In this document: positions 6,281 through 13,942 of the stretch, piece by piece
How positions within the stretch are numbered: the first letter of the stretch is position 1
Layout of the letters: each line of letters starts with the position of its first letter
Source of the DNA: Candidatus Coatesiibacteriota bacterium
Lineage (GTDB): Bacteria; RBG-13-66-14
Assembly (NCBI GenBank): GCA_014728185.1
Contig: WJMB01000081.1
Location: 1 to 22,395 of the forward strand
DNA length: 22,395 bases
Direction of reading: 5' to 3'
Notes under the pieces: model-generated
Seen by the model: the letters and a program-made list of their open reading frames with translations, nothing else
Told to the model about the DNA's origin: nothing
The model's database searches: none
Translations under genes and position numbers: made by a program

Positions 6281-7537
6281 TCAGTCCTCGTGCGCCAGGC
6301 CCCCTTGCTCGAGTCCTCCTCCAACGAGCGGTGTGACGATCAACTGGGAGCGGCGGATATCGACCACCTGGACCGGCTGCCCCCGCTTGACGGGCTTGCG
6401 GAAGCGCGCCGGCCAGAGCTCGTTATTGAGCAGCACCCAACCGCGACGGCGACGGTCCATCCCGCGCACGGCCCGGCCCCAGCGACCCAACAAGCCGCGC
6501 AGACGGCGTCCGCCGTCGAGGAGCTGGTTGAAGAAGGCGCCGGCGTAGCCGAAGAGGTAGTAGACGCCGACGACCAGCAGGGTCGGTGTCAGCACGGCGC
6601 TGGAGACGCCTACGGAGTCCGGGGTGTAGAACAGCAGCCCGGCGGCGAGCAGCGAACCCAGGCCCAGCAGTCCGCCCAGCCCGCCCAGGCGCAACGGGCG
6701 GTCCAGGCTGATGGACAGCACCCCCAGGGGCACGAGCACCAGGCCGAGAACACTCACCGGCAGGTAGATGAAGGTGATCACGGAGCTGATCAGCAGCCCC
6801 ACGCCCAGGGCCAGGGCGAAGTAGCCGCTGCGGTGGGTGACGGCGAAGCCGAAGGCGAACAGGGCCAACAGGTAGAGCAGGAAGGCCGTGGTCGGTTCGG
6901 CGATGTAGGACAGCCCGCGCCAGAGCCAGGCCGTCTCGCGGCGCTCGATCTCGCGGAGGCCGCCGTCCCCGCCGAGCATCTCGTCGATGACCGCTTCCAG
7001 ACTGGCCGCGGTGCCGTCGGCCAGGCCCCTGGCCCGCATCTGCCCCGGCGTGAACTCCACGTAGCCGGAGGTCAAGAGGCGAGGCCAACCGGAGTCCAGA
7101 CCGGCGGGCAGACCGGCGGCGCAGTCCTCTTCGACCGAAGCGGGTTGGATGAGCCCGCCGGTTTCATCGAGGCTCAACACCGCCGCGCTGCCGAAGTGGA
7201 TCCCGGGGCTGCCGTACAGTCCGTCAGCGCTCCAACCCAACAACAGGGCGCGGCCGGCCAGGCGCGAACCCGCCGGAGCCACCCAGACCGCCGTGGGGAA
7301 GGGGGCCGCATCCAGCAGTTCGCCCAGGCGACGCACCGGGTAGGGCTCGCCGTCGAGGCTGCTCAGCCGCAGCACGACTAGGTCGAGGCCTTCACCGGCC
7401 AAGTCGTTGTAGGCGTCCTCGAGATAACCCAGGGCACCGAAGTCCAATGTGCCGTCCCACTCGAGTTGGACGACCCCGCCCGCGACCGCGCAGCCGGTCA
7501 ACAGCAAGGCCAGCGTCGTCGTCAATCTAGTCAGCAT
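6281..7537 (-). CDS. nfeD: NfeD-like membrane protein with a degenerate ClpP-class protease domain
   Basis: A 418-residue NfeD family protein. The N-terminus has a hydrophobic signal with a possible lipobox (LLLTGC, Cys16). Residues about 22-200 follow the ClpP-like serine protease domain of long NfeD proteins: LDLVVLRLSSLDGEP, then AVWVAPAGSRLAGRALL. Where active relatives have a conserved Ser in an AASAG-type motif, this protein reads RLAGRA, with Gly95 at the expected position, so proteolysis is doubtful. Membrane helices span about 216-340. The C-terminal OB-fold domain (about 365-405) contains GWVLLNNELWPARF and a typical VQVVDIRRSQLIV strand. Active NfeD proteins cleave stomatin-type partners, but no stomatin/SPFH gene lies nearby. 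The start overlaps the end of the zinc-ribbon gene by 11 nt; GGAGGG precedes the ATG. Confidence 0.85.
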   Translation of the reverse strand: MLTRLTTTLALLLTGCAVAGGVVQLEWDGTLDFGALGYLEDAYNDLAGEGLDLVVLRLSSLDGEPYPVRRLGELLDAAPFPTAVWVAPAGSRLAGRALLLGWSADGLYGSPGIHFGSAAVLSLDETGGLIQPASVEEDCAAGLPAGLDSGWPRLLTSGYVEFTPGQMRARGLADGTAASLEAVIDEMLGGDGGLREIERRETAWLWRGLSYIAEPTTAFLLYLLALFAFGFAVTHRSGYFALALGVGLLISSVITFIYLPVSVLGLVLVPLGVLSISLDRPLRLGGLGGLLGLGSLLAAGLLFYTPDSVGVSSAVLTPTLLVVGVYYLFGYAGAFFNQLLDGGRRLRGLLGRWGRAVRGMDRRRRGWVLLNNELWPARFRKPVKRGQPVQVVDIRRSQLIVTPLVGGGLEQGGLAHED

Positions 7538-7811
7538 CGCCCTCCGGTTTGCTCACGCGCTTCGGCGGCGGTCCGGGGCGCACCACGCCGTTTTCCAGAT
7601 GTCCCACGGTCAGCACCCGGCGCTCGGTGGGGTCATCGTAGTAGACCAGCCACATCGCCTGGTCCTCGACGCGGAAGTGACGACCGCAGCTCGGCTCGTC
7701 GCAGATGAAATAACCCAGGCGCGACGGATTGTAGCGCTTCGAGAGGTGGGATTCTACGCCGAAGCCCGTGGGGCAGAAAGGGCACTTGACCTGATGGGCG
7801 AAGGGGGGCAT
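7527..7811 (-). CDS. small zinc-ribbon protein
   Basis: A 94-residue protein starting MPPFAHQVKCPFCPTG. CPFC and CDEPSC, about 25 residues apart, form a four-Cys zinc-ribbon-like site. The rest is a charged beta-rich segment (MWLVYYDDPTERRVLTVGHL) and a Pro/Lys-rich tail. I do not recognise the family, and no function can be given. The start is set by GGGAG a few bases upstream and by a TATAAT extended -10 box about 30 nt upstream; frame extension further 5' is Arg-rich and overlaps that promoter. Its stop lies inside the nfeD start region, so it is the first gene of a two-gene operon and may be translationally coupled to nfeD. Confidence 0.72.
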   Translation of the reverse strand: MPPFAHQVKCPFCPTGFGVESHLSKRYNPSRLGYFICDEPSCGRHFRVEDQAMWLVYYDDPTERRVLTVGHLENGVVRPGPPPKRVSKPEGDAD

Positions 7812-7839
7812 GGACTCCCGCGGGGAGAATGACCACGTT

Positions 7840-7848
7840 ATTATAACA
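7840..7848 (-). promoter_or_regulatory. extended -10 promoter of the zinc-ribbon/nfeD operon
   Basis: On the minus strand TGTTATAAT: a perfect TATAAT preceded by a TGn extension. It is about 29 nt before the ATG at 7811, giving a predicted leader of about 22 nt that contains the Shine-Dalgarno sequence. No -35 box is evident. Confidence 0.65.
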
Positions 7849-8055
7849 GCTTCTCGGCGGCGGCGTCGGCGGCATCCTTCAACGGAATCGGCAGACAAAG
7901 GAAATCGGAGTCGGCAGGCAAAGGGGGTAGGCAAACAAAGACGAGCCGATTGAGTCATGTTAAATCGATGATTCTACACAACTGGCTGAGTAACCAAGCA
8001 AACTCAAAAACCCCGGCTCAGCAGAGGCCAATCTCATCAAGCCGGTCATTCGGGC

Positions 8056-8081
8056 CGACGGTTCGAGACAACCAACCGTCG
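8056..8081. repeat. small inverted repeat (hairpin)
   Basis: CGACGGTT (8056-8063) and AACCGTCG (8074-8081) pair perfectly around a 10-nt loop. It lies in a gap with no assigned role. The TTCGAG after each arm is repeated, but the region does not fold as a tRNA. No T-tract follows. Confidence 0.6.
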
Positions 8082-8285
8082 TTCGAGCTGGTGAGCCGAA
8101 TCCTTCCCCGTTGCCCCCCCCCGCTACCCAAGGTTCCTTCTAACAGTAACTGCAATGGCGGATCGAGTCGAATGCAAACGAACTCCCCGCCGGATGAATC
8201 GAGCCCGACGATCGGAAGCTATCGCGGGGTTTCGGGGATAACCAATAGCCCTTGAGATGCGTCAACCAACGGAGCCGCCGGAGCC

Positions 8286-9086
8286 TCACAACGCCGCCGC
8301 GCAAGCCCGCAACCGGTCGGCGGCCTCTCCGCCGCACAGGGGCGGGCCGTGACCCGTGGCCAGCACCCGGGGCTCGAGCCGGGCCAGGGCCTTGACCGAA
8401 GCCGACGCCCGGGCGCTGTCCCAATTAGTGAACCCGGCCGGACGGGAGACGCGGGGCCGGCGGGGGTTGAACAGATAGGCCAGCAGACCCTGGAAGGAAC
8501 CGGCGTCAACGGTCAGCACTGTGTCGCCGGCCAGCAGCACCCGGTCGCGCCGCCGCCAGTAGACCAGGTGGCCCGGCGAGTGCCCCGGCGCGGCGATCAC
8601 CGTCCAGCCAGGCAGCCCGGGAACGCCGTCGCCGGTCTCCAGCGGTCGGGCGACATCGGCCAGGGACTGGGCGGCCAGCATCGCCCGAACCTTCTCCGGC
8701 GGCATCCGGCGCATCAGCGGCAGGACGATCCGCCGGTCCAGCAGGTTGGCGAAAGGCTCGAGATCGGCCAGCTCGCCAGCCGTCGCCAGTGGCAGCTCCA
8801 CGGCCGGAACGTGGACCGCACAGCCCCAGCCCCGGGCCAAATCACCGGCCGAGCCGGTGTGGTCGGGGTGGACGTGGGTGATCAGGATGGCCGTCGGCGG
8901 CGCATCCCCGAAGAGACCAGCGGCGGCCCGGCGGATGTCGTCGGCCCGCTTGGCCGTCGAGGTGTCGACGAGGACCCAGCCGTCATCCAACCGCACGCTC
9001 GAACGCACTAAGTAGACATTGCCCTCGACGGCGCCGAAGGACAGCCAGTGGACACCCGGGGCGATCTCGACGGCCCGCGTCCGCAT
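8286..9086 (-). CDS. metallo-beta-lactamase-fold hydrolase
   Basis: A 266-residue cytosolic protein with the metallo-beta-lactamase signature HVHPDHTG (His71, His73, Asp75, His76), then PGHSPGH (His169), AGDTV (Asp188) and ATGHGPP (His246). This is the complete set for a binuclear metal site. The family includes glyoxalase II, lactonases and many uncharacterised hydrolases, and the substrate here cannot be inferred. The N-terminus (VHWLSFGAVEGNVYLV) is the usual first beta-sheet. The start at 9086 is chosen because GGGGAGG lies four bases upstream; extension further 5' is not protein-like. It stands alone, with hairpin H2 in the upstream gap. Confidence 0.9.
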   Translation of the reverse strand: MRTRAVEIAPGVHWLSFGAVEGNVYLVRSSVRLDDGWVLVDTSTAKRADDIRRAAAGLFGDAPPTAILITHVHPDHTGSAGDLARGWGCAVHVPAVELPLATAGELADLEPFANLLDRRIVLPLMRRMPPEKVRAMLAAQSLADVARPLETGDGVPGLPGWTVIAAPGHSPGHLVYWRRRDRVLLAGDTVLTVDAGSFQGLLAYLFNPRRPRVSRPAGFTNWDSARASASVKALARLEPRVLATGHGPPLCGGEAADRLRACAAAL

Positions 9087-9394
9087 AGCGCCTCCCCGAC
9101 AATGCTGGATCGCACCACCGTTTCTCACCAGAGAGCTCGGGGGCAATCCAACCCGTCAAACAAACCAGCCTTCACAAAGATGCATCCCAATCAAAAAACA
9201 CAACGGGTTCACAATAACACCCGGACGACGACCCACCGGCCCGGGCCGGTTTTGGCACGTTTCTTGCGGAGTCGCAGCCGCATCTTTCCCGGCCGACTCC
9301 TTGCGCAAGAAACGTGCCAAAACCTCATCCGCCGGATGGGAGGGCGCTCCCGGGCCTGGGGAAAGGGTGTTCGGGCCACGGGCGTCGGCGCGGA
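9087..9394. other. gap holding hairpin H2
   Basis: A 308-nt gap between mrfA and the hydrolase. It contains H2 (9249-9323). On the minus strand a T-rich stretch (about 9192-9200) follows a weak GGGT/ACCC pairing and could end transcription, but the stem is too short to call. Nothing else is recognisable. Confidence 0.5.
9249..9323. repeat. long palindromic hairpin element, copy H2
   Basis: Arms 9249-9267 and 9305-9323 pair over 19 bp. They contain the shared TGGCACGTTTCTTGC core and copy-specific outer bases GTTT/AAAC. Inside, GGAGTCG (9268-9274) pairs with CGACTCC (9294-9300) and GCCG (9277-9280) with CGGC (9290-9293), leaving a 4-nt bulge. It begins 71 nt beyond the mrfA stop on the minus strand. 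Confidence 0.92.
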
Positions 9395-11812
9395 TCAGCA
9401 GCTCTGCGAGAGGATCACCCGGGCGGCCTCCTTGCGCCGGGGCACGGGGATGACGGTCCCCTGGGGGCCCCGGGTCTCGAGGGCCGGACCGATGCAGGAC
9501 GGGCAGCCGTATCGGCAGGGGCAGTCGCTCACCCGCTGTCGGGCGCCCTCCCAGAGCTGACGGTGCAGCAGGAAGAGCTTCTCGGAGAAGCCGATCCCGC
9601 CGGGGTAGTTGTCGTAGAGGAAGATTTGGGGCTCGAAATCCTCACCGACGGCCTCGGCCAGGGGATCACCGGTCTGGAAGAGGCTCTTGAGCTCCTCGCC
9701 CTCGCGCTCGGCTCCCACGGCGGTGCCCAGGTCACGGATCTCGCACATCAGGATGAAGGCGGCCAGATTGTGCAGCACGTACTTGACGCCGTAGAGTCCG
9801 GAGACCAGCTCGACCTTGTTAAAGGGCAGCCCGGCCAGAAAACTCCCGGAGAGACGGCTCCAGTAGGCCGTGGTCGACATCTCGCGCTCGGGCAGCTCGA
9901 CGTCGCCGTAGCCGACGTTCTCTTGTGTGTAGTAGCGGATCTTCTTGAAGCCGACGACCTTGTTGGCGACGTGGACCTCGCCGTGGTAGGCCCGGGCCGG
10001 AGCCGGCGGAGCCTCGTCGAAGACGTCTAGGACATGAACGGCGGTCTTGTCTTCGGCGTCGGTGTAGAAGTCGAAGTCGCCCCGGCGCACATACGCCTTG
10101 CGGTTCTCGAAGTCCAGCTCCTCGACCTGGTACTGCACGCCGTCGTGGACATAGATCGCCTTGGGGAAGATGTGATAGAAGGCCCCCGAGTAGTCGATCT
10201 CGCCGATGACTCGGGGGCGGTTGATCCCCGAGCGGTCCAGGCGTTCGTCGAAGCCCTCTCCGGAGAGGTCTCCCCCTTCGGCGGGCCGCCCCGAGCGCTC
10301 GATGATGACGAAGTTGTCCCGGGTCATCGAGCGCAGGGAGACGTCCTGGGCCGGGTATGAGTCGGCCATCCAGAACCATTTGTCCTGGGCGCGGTGAACC
10401 AGTTGCCCCTCCTCGAGTAGTTCGAGGATCTCCTCGAGGTCCTCGCCGCCGAAGGTTTCGCCCTTCTCGAAGGGCAGCTCGAAGACGGCGCACTTGACGT
10501 GCTCGAGCAGGATCAGCAGGTTGTCGGCGTTGATGCGGGCGTGCTCGGGGGACTGCTCGAAAAGAAACTCGGGGTGCAGCACGATGTACTGGTCCAGGGG
10601 CAGGTTGCGCGCCAGGTAGACGGCCACGGAGTCGCCGGAGCGCCGCCCGGCCCGCCCGGCCTGCTGCCAGGTGCTGGCCACGGAGCCCGGGTAGCCGGAG
10701 ATGATGCAGCAGTCCAGCTTGCCGATATCGATGCCCAGCTCGAGGGCGTTGGTGGAGACCACGCCGCGCACCGTGCCGTCGCGCAGCCCGGCCTCGATCC
10801 CCCGGCGCATCCGGGGCAGGTATCCCCCCCGGTAGCCGCGGATCCAACCCCGGCGGTCCGGCGATTTCTCCACGACATCCTTGAGGTAGTGCACCAGTAC
10901 CTCGGTGTTGATCCGCGAGGTGGCGAAGACGATGGTCTGCACCCCGGCCTCGATGAACTTGGCCGCCAGGCGCCGGGCGTGCATCACGTAGGATTCCCGG
11001 GTTCCGGTGTTGGCCTGGACCACGGGCGGATTGTAGAGGATGAAGTGCTTGCGCGCCGTAGGCGCCCCGGAGCGGTCGACGAGTTCAACCTCCTCCTCGA
11101 GCAGGGACTCGGCCAGCTCCCCGGGGTTGGCGATCGTCGCCGAGCAGAGGATGAAGACGGGCTTGCAGCCGTAGAAGCGGGCCACCCGGCGCAGACGGCG
11201 CAGCACGTTGGCCATGTGACTGCCGAAGACGCCGCGATAGGTGTGCAGCTCGTCGATGACCACGTAGCGCAGGTGCTCGAAAAGGGACAGCCACTTGGTG
11301 TGGTGGGGCAGAATCCCGGCGTGGAGCATGTCCGGGTTGCTGACGATCACGTTGCCCGAGCGCCTGATGCGTCGACGGGCGTCGGCCGGGGTGTCGCCGT
11401 CGTAGGTGTCGGCGGTGATCGCCGGGTCCAGCTTCTCGGCCAGCTTGGCAAGTTCGATCATCTGGTCCATCGCCAGAGCCTTGGTGGGGAACAGATACAG
11501 CGCCCGGGTGTCGGGATCGCGCAGCACCGCGTCGAGGACGGGCAGGTTGTAGCAGAGCGTCTTGCCCGAGGCCGTAGGAGTCTGAATGACCACATTGCGG
11601 CCCTCGCCGACCAGCTCGATCGCCTCGCGCTGGTGGGTGTAGAGCCGCTCGACGCCGGAGGCGCGCACGACCTCGACCAGCCGGGGATGAAGCCAATCGG
11701 GGAAATCGGCGTACTGCGGCGGCTGGGGCGGCAGCACGCGCCAGTGGGTGATATTGCCCCGGTAGGGCTGCTTCTTCAGCGATTCGAGAACCTTGTGCAG
11801 CTTGTCGGGCAT
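9395..11812 (-). CDS. mrfA: MrfA-like DEXH helicase with C-terminal DUF1998 zinc domain
   Basis: An 805-residue superfamily 2 helicase. The Q-motif-like YTHQREAIE precedes Walker A TPTASGKT (78-85). Then come FPTKALAMDQ (motif Ia), SNPDMLH, Walker B DELH (187-190) and CSATI (223-227). The second RecA lobe has IVFATSRINTEV, STNALELGIDIG and QQAGRAGRRSGDS. The C-terminal DUF1998 domain ends in CPCRYGCPSC (Cys764, 766, 770, 773), the four-Cys cluster of MrfA (YprA). In Bacillus subtilis MrfA works with the exonuclease MrfB to remove mitomycin C adducts independently of UvrABC. An MrfB homologue is at 18599-20041. The ATG at 11812 has only a weak Shine-Dalgarno sequence (GAG), but family-like sequence begins close after it. 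It appears monocistronic. Confidence 0.9.
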   Translation of the reverse strand: MPDKLHKVLESLKKQPYRGNITHWRVLPPQPPQYADFPDWLHPRLVEVVRASGVERLYTHQREAIELVGEGRNVVIQTPTASGKTLCYNLPVLDAVLRDPDTRALYLFPTKALAMDQMIELAKLAEKLDPAITADTYDGDTPADARRRIRRSGNVIVSNPDMLHAGILPHHTKWLSLFEHLRYVVIDELHTYRGVFGSHMANVLRRLRRVARFYGCKPVFILCSATIANPGELAESLLEEEVELVDRSGAPTARKHFILYNPPVVQANTGTRESYVMHARRLAAKFIEAGVQTIVFATSRINTEVLVHYLKDVVEKSPDRRGWIRGYRGGYLPRMRRGIEAGLRDGTVRGVVSTNALELGIDIGKLDCCIISGYPGSVASTWQQAGRAGRRSGDSVAVYLARNLPLDQYIVLHPEFLFEQSPEHARINADNLLILLEHVKCAVFELPFEKGETFGGEDLEEILELLEEGQLVHRAQDKWFWMADSYPAQDVSLRSMTRDNFVIIERSGRPAEGGDLSGEGFDERLDRSGINRPRVIGEIDYSGAFYHIFPKAIYVHDGVQYQVEELDFENRKAYVRRGDFDFYTDAEDKTAVHVLDVFDEAPPAPARAYHGEVHVANKVVGFKKIRYYTQENVGYGDVELPEREMSTTAYWSRLSGSFLAGLPFNKVELVSGLYGVKYVLHNLAAFILMCEIRDLGTAVGAEREGEELKSLFQTGDPLAEAVGEDFEPQIFLYDNYPGGIGFSEKLFLLHRQLWEGARQRVSDCPCRYGCPSCIGPALETRGPQGTVIPVPRRKEAARVILSQSC

Positions 11813-11907
11813 GGTCGCACTCGGCGTTGGGAATGGTGGGGGCGGGTCACATCGTCGCGCTGGACGACGAGAGGGGTCACTCCAAGGCTGACCGGGAAAG
11901 AGCTAAA

Positions 11908-12114
11908 GAGCCGCCTGTTGCAGCACTCGATGACACGGGGTAACAACGAGCAAACGAGTGTTTTGTCGCGGCTCGCCGGCTGTCCGAATTTCGGCGGATC
12001 CAGAAAATCACGGATCAAAATCAGACACAGGACCGATTAGAAACGAGCCGCTCATACTCGCTGTTATCATGAAAGCGCCCGGACTATCAGCAAGCTGTTG
12101 GCAACAGGCGGCTC
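11908..12114. repeat. 14-bp inverted repeat enclosing 179 nt
   Basis: GAGCCGCCTGTTGC at 11908-11921 and its exact complement GCAACAGGCGGCTC at 12101-12114. AGCT precedes the left arm by three bases, and the mirrored AGCT lies four bases beyond the right arm. The right arm also overlaps a local palindrome CTGTTG-G-CAACAG. The enclosed 179 nt carry no gene. No clear target duplication flanks it. It could be a small non-autonomous element or a structured leader. Confidence 0.7.
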
Positions 12115-12273
12115 CGACAGCTTAACGCCCAAAGCAATCTCGCCGCCATTGAGCGGCTTCGCTGCATTCCCAAACCACGCCGCCGTGGCCCTCCCGAGAA
12201 CTCGGCTCCCCCCTCCGGCCGACGACCCGGCGAGACCCCGCCCCCGCTGAACGCAAGCCCTCGGCCCCCGCCC

Positions 12274-12356
12274 GGCGTTGGCACGTTTCTTGCAGCAGGG
12301 CGGGGCGACCGATTGGACGGCCCGCCCCCGCACTCCGCAAGAAACGTGCCAACGCC
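12274..12356. repeat. long palindromic hairpin element, copy H3
   Basis: Arms 12274-12293 and 12337-12356 pair over 20 bp. They share the TGGCACGTTTCTTGC core and have copy-specific outer bases GGCGT/ACGCC. Inner GGGCGGG (12298-12304) pairs with CCCGCCC (12321-12327). It lies 64 nt beyond the stop of the toroid-protein gene. No T-tract adjoins either side. Confidence 0.92.
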
Positions 12357-12420
12357 TCGTCGCGGAACGTCGGAGGGGTTCGGGCGGGGTGAGACCGGGG
12401 CGGAGGTCTCGCCGGGGGGC

Positions 12421-13503
12421 TCAGGCGGCCCCGGCAGGCTTGAGGATCATCCAGACCAGATAGGTCAGCCAGCGCGAGGGCTTGCGCTTCTGGACGAACT
12501 CCCAGCCCGACCAGTTGCGCTCGTCCCGGCCGACGGGCTGCCCCCGGGGGAAGTCCTGGTTGCGTTTGGGGGCTTTGGAGCTGCGGCCGTCGGGGTTCCA
12601 CTTGAGCCAAACCGAACCCGGTGTCACCCGGCCCTCGTCGTCGAGTAGGCCGCGCAGGGCGGCGATGATCTCGGTGAAGGCTGGTTCGTAGCGGCAGCGG
12701 GGGAAGCGGGAGAGCACATCGGCGAAGTGGACGATGTCGTACCAGATGCGCGGAGCCTTGGGCTTGAGGAAGGTGCCGCCGATGCCGAAGAGGTAGTACT
12801 TGCGGCCGGTGCCTCGCTCGCTCCAGTGGTTGAGCAGGCACTCGATCAGCCTGTCGGCGGCGGCGCTCTCGCGCAGCTCGGGGATGACCGAGAACAGGCG
12901 CAGAGTGATCAGTGAGGCGTAGGGACAGGGCTCGCCGCGCCTGCCCGGCCCCTTGAACTCGGGTCCGTGGTTCGGATCGGCGTAACAGGGGCTGCCATAG
13001 TCCTCCTGGCGCGAGAGCAGGTAGTCGACACTCTTGCGCACACGCTCGTCGTCGCCCAGGCCGAGCTTGACCAGGGCGTAGCTCGTCAGCGGGGCGTCGG
13101 TGGCGAACCAGGTCCAGCGCTCGACGCCGTCTCCGCCGAAGGCCTTGGGCAGGATGCTGCGCACCTGGAAGGGCCCCTCGGGGGACTGGTGGTTCATGAC
13201 GGCCTCGACGGCGGGGGTCAGCCTCACGGCGTCGACGCCGGTCTCGGCCAGAAAGACCAGCTTGTGCAGGGGGTGGGCGGCGTTGTTGTGGTTCTTGAGC
13301 GGCGGCTGGTCCTCCCAGGCGTTGACCTCGTCGATCAGGCCGGCGACCAGGGGTTCGGCGGCCGCCTCTTCACGCAGGGCATCCTCGTCGTCGATGCCGA
13401 CATCAACGCCGAGGGCCTCGGGCAGCAGGTCCTTCAAGGTCCGGTAGCGGATGAAGGCCGGGCCTTTCATCAGCCAGTCGGCGGTCTTGACGAGTAGGTC
13501 CAT
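12421..13503 (-). CDS. alpha/alpha-toroid (squalene-cyclase/prenyltransferase-like) protein
   Basis: A 360-residue protein made of helical repeats of the type found in terpenoid cyclases and prenyltransferases. The N-terminus is WLMKGPAFIRYRTLKDLL; a central repeat is WTWFATDAPLTSYALVKLGL followed by DDERVRKSVDYLLSRQEDYG; later repeats include ASLITLRLFSVIPEL and WYDIVHFADVLSRFP. I see no DxDD or DCTAE cyclase motif, so enzymatic cyclisation is not supported. Uncharacterised bacterial proteins of this fold are common and have no set role. The start at 13503 is chosen for its GGGAG about four bases upstream and because the family-like N-terminus begins there; 20 further codons upstream look non-protein. 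The gene appears monocistronic, followed by hairpin H3. Confidence 0.7.
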   Translation of the reverse strand: MDLLVKTADWLMKGPAFIRYRTLKDLLPEALGVDVGIDDEDALREEAAAEPLVAGLIDEVNAWEDQPPLKNHNNAAHPLHKLVFLAETGVDAVRLTPAVEAVMNHQSPEGPFQVRSILPKAFGGDGVERWTWFATDAPLTSYALVKLGLGDDERVRKSVDYLLSRQEDYGSPCYADPNHGPEFKGPGRRGEPCPYASLITLRLFSVIPELRESAAADRLIECLLNHWSERGTGRKYYLFGIGGTFLKPKAPRIWYDIVHFADVLSRFPRCRYEPAFTEIIAALRGLLDDEGRVTPGSVWLKWNPDGRSSKAPKRNQDFPRGQPVGRDERNWSGWEFVQKRKPSRWLTYLVWMILKPAGAA

Positions 13504-13942
13504 CAGGCTCCCGCTGTGGGTTGGTCTCGAATCGTTTTCAGGGGTTCTCGCCGGAATCAGCAAGCTGAGGGAAGGATCGAAAGCAGTCGATGGTATTCAA
13601 TCGCGTTCGGGTGAAGAGGTGGGGCCGGCCAGGTGGTATGCAACGCTGAAAGGTAAGGTGACAATAGACGGAACTTGTTCGGAGACGGGGGTATCTAATC
13701 GTTCCCGGCTGCCCGGTAGGGTGTATCGTCGATCGAGGGCTTTCGGATCCACAGCTTCGAGCAAGAAAAGCGCATACCTCAAGAGCTACTAGGAGCCTTT
13801 CTTGGACCAAGCCATCGATAACATGCGATCCATTGCTGTATTACGCTCCTTTCTGCAGTTCTACCAAGGGAGCGCGAGTTTGCAGCTCTTGTTACAAACG
13901 CCATTTTACGGGCAATATAGCGAGCCGTGGCCAATCATCATA
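13504..13942. other. gap with no recognised feature
   Basis: A 439-nt stretch between comF and the toroid-protein gene. Short open frames on both strands have no family resemblance or good ribosome binding site. An ATCAGCAAGCTG 12-mer (13556-13567) is also present at 12086-12097. I see no terminator after comF and no convincing promoter for the downstream gene. Confidence 0.5.

Larger units (their letters stand above)
7812..8285. other. gap upstream of the zinc-ribbon gene
   Basis: A 474-nt stretch with the zinc-ribbon promoter (7840-7848) at its left end and a small hairpin at 8056-8081. I see no gene, tRNA or repeat copy in the rest. No good terminator follows the hydrolase gene ending at 8286. 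Confidence 0.5.
11813..12420. other. gap with hairpin H3 and a 14-bp inverted repeat
   Basis: A 608-nt gap upstream of mrfA, free of credible genes. It holds H3 (12274-12356) and the inverted repeat 11908-11921 / 12101-12114. The mrfA promoter must lie here, but I cannot place it with confidence. Confidence 0.55.

Noticed and set aside
6245..7381. Long plus-strand open frame opposite nfeD
   Set aside because: Low-complexity Ala/Gln/Gly translation typical of GC-rich antisense frames; the minus strand carries a recognisable NfeD.
8040..8110. tRNA, suggested by GGTTCGAG near 8060
   Set aside because: The surrounding bases form a simple 8-bp hairpin and do not give acceptor, D or anticodon arms.
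10499..12040. Long plus-strand open frame opposite mrfA
   Set aside because: Gly/Val/Asp/Gln-rich translation with no family resemblance, antisense to a well-conserved helicase; a product of high GC.
13451..13810. Short open frames on both strands between the toroid gene and comF
   Set aside because: No homology pattern, poor starts, and overlap with each other and with the toroid gene's upstream region.
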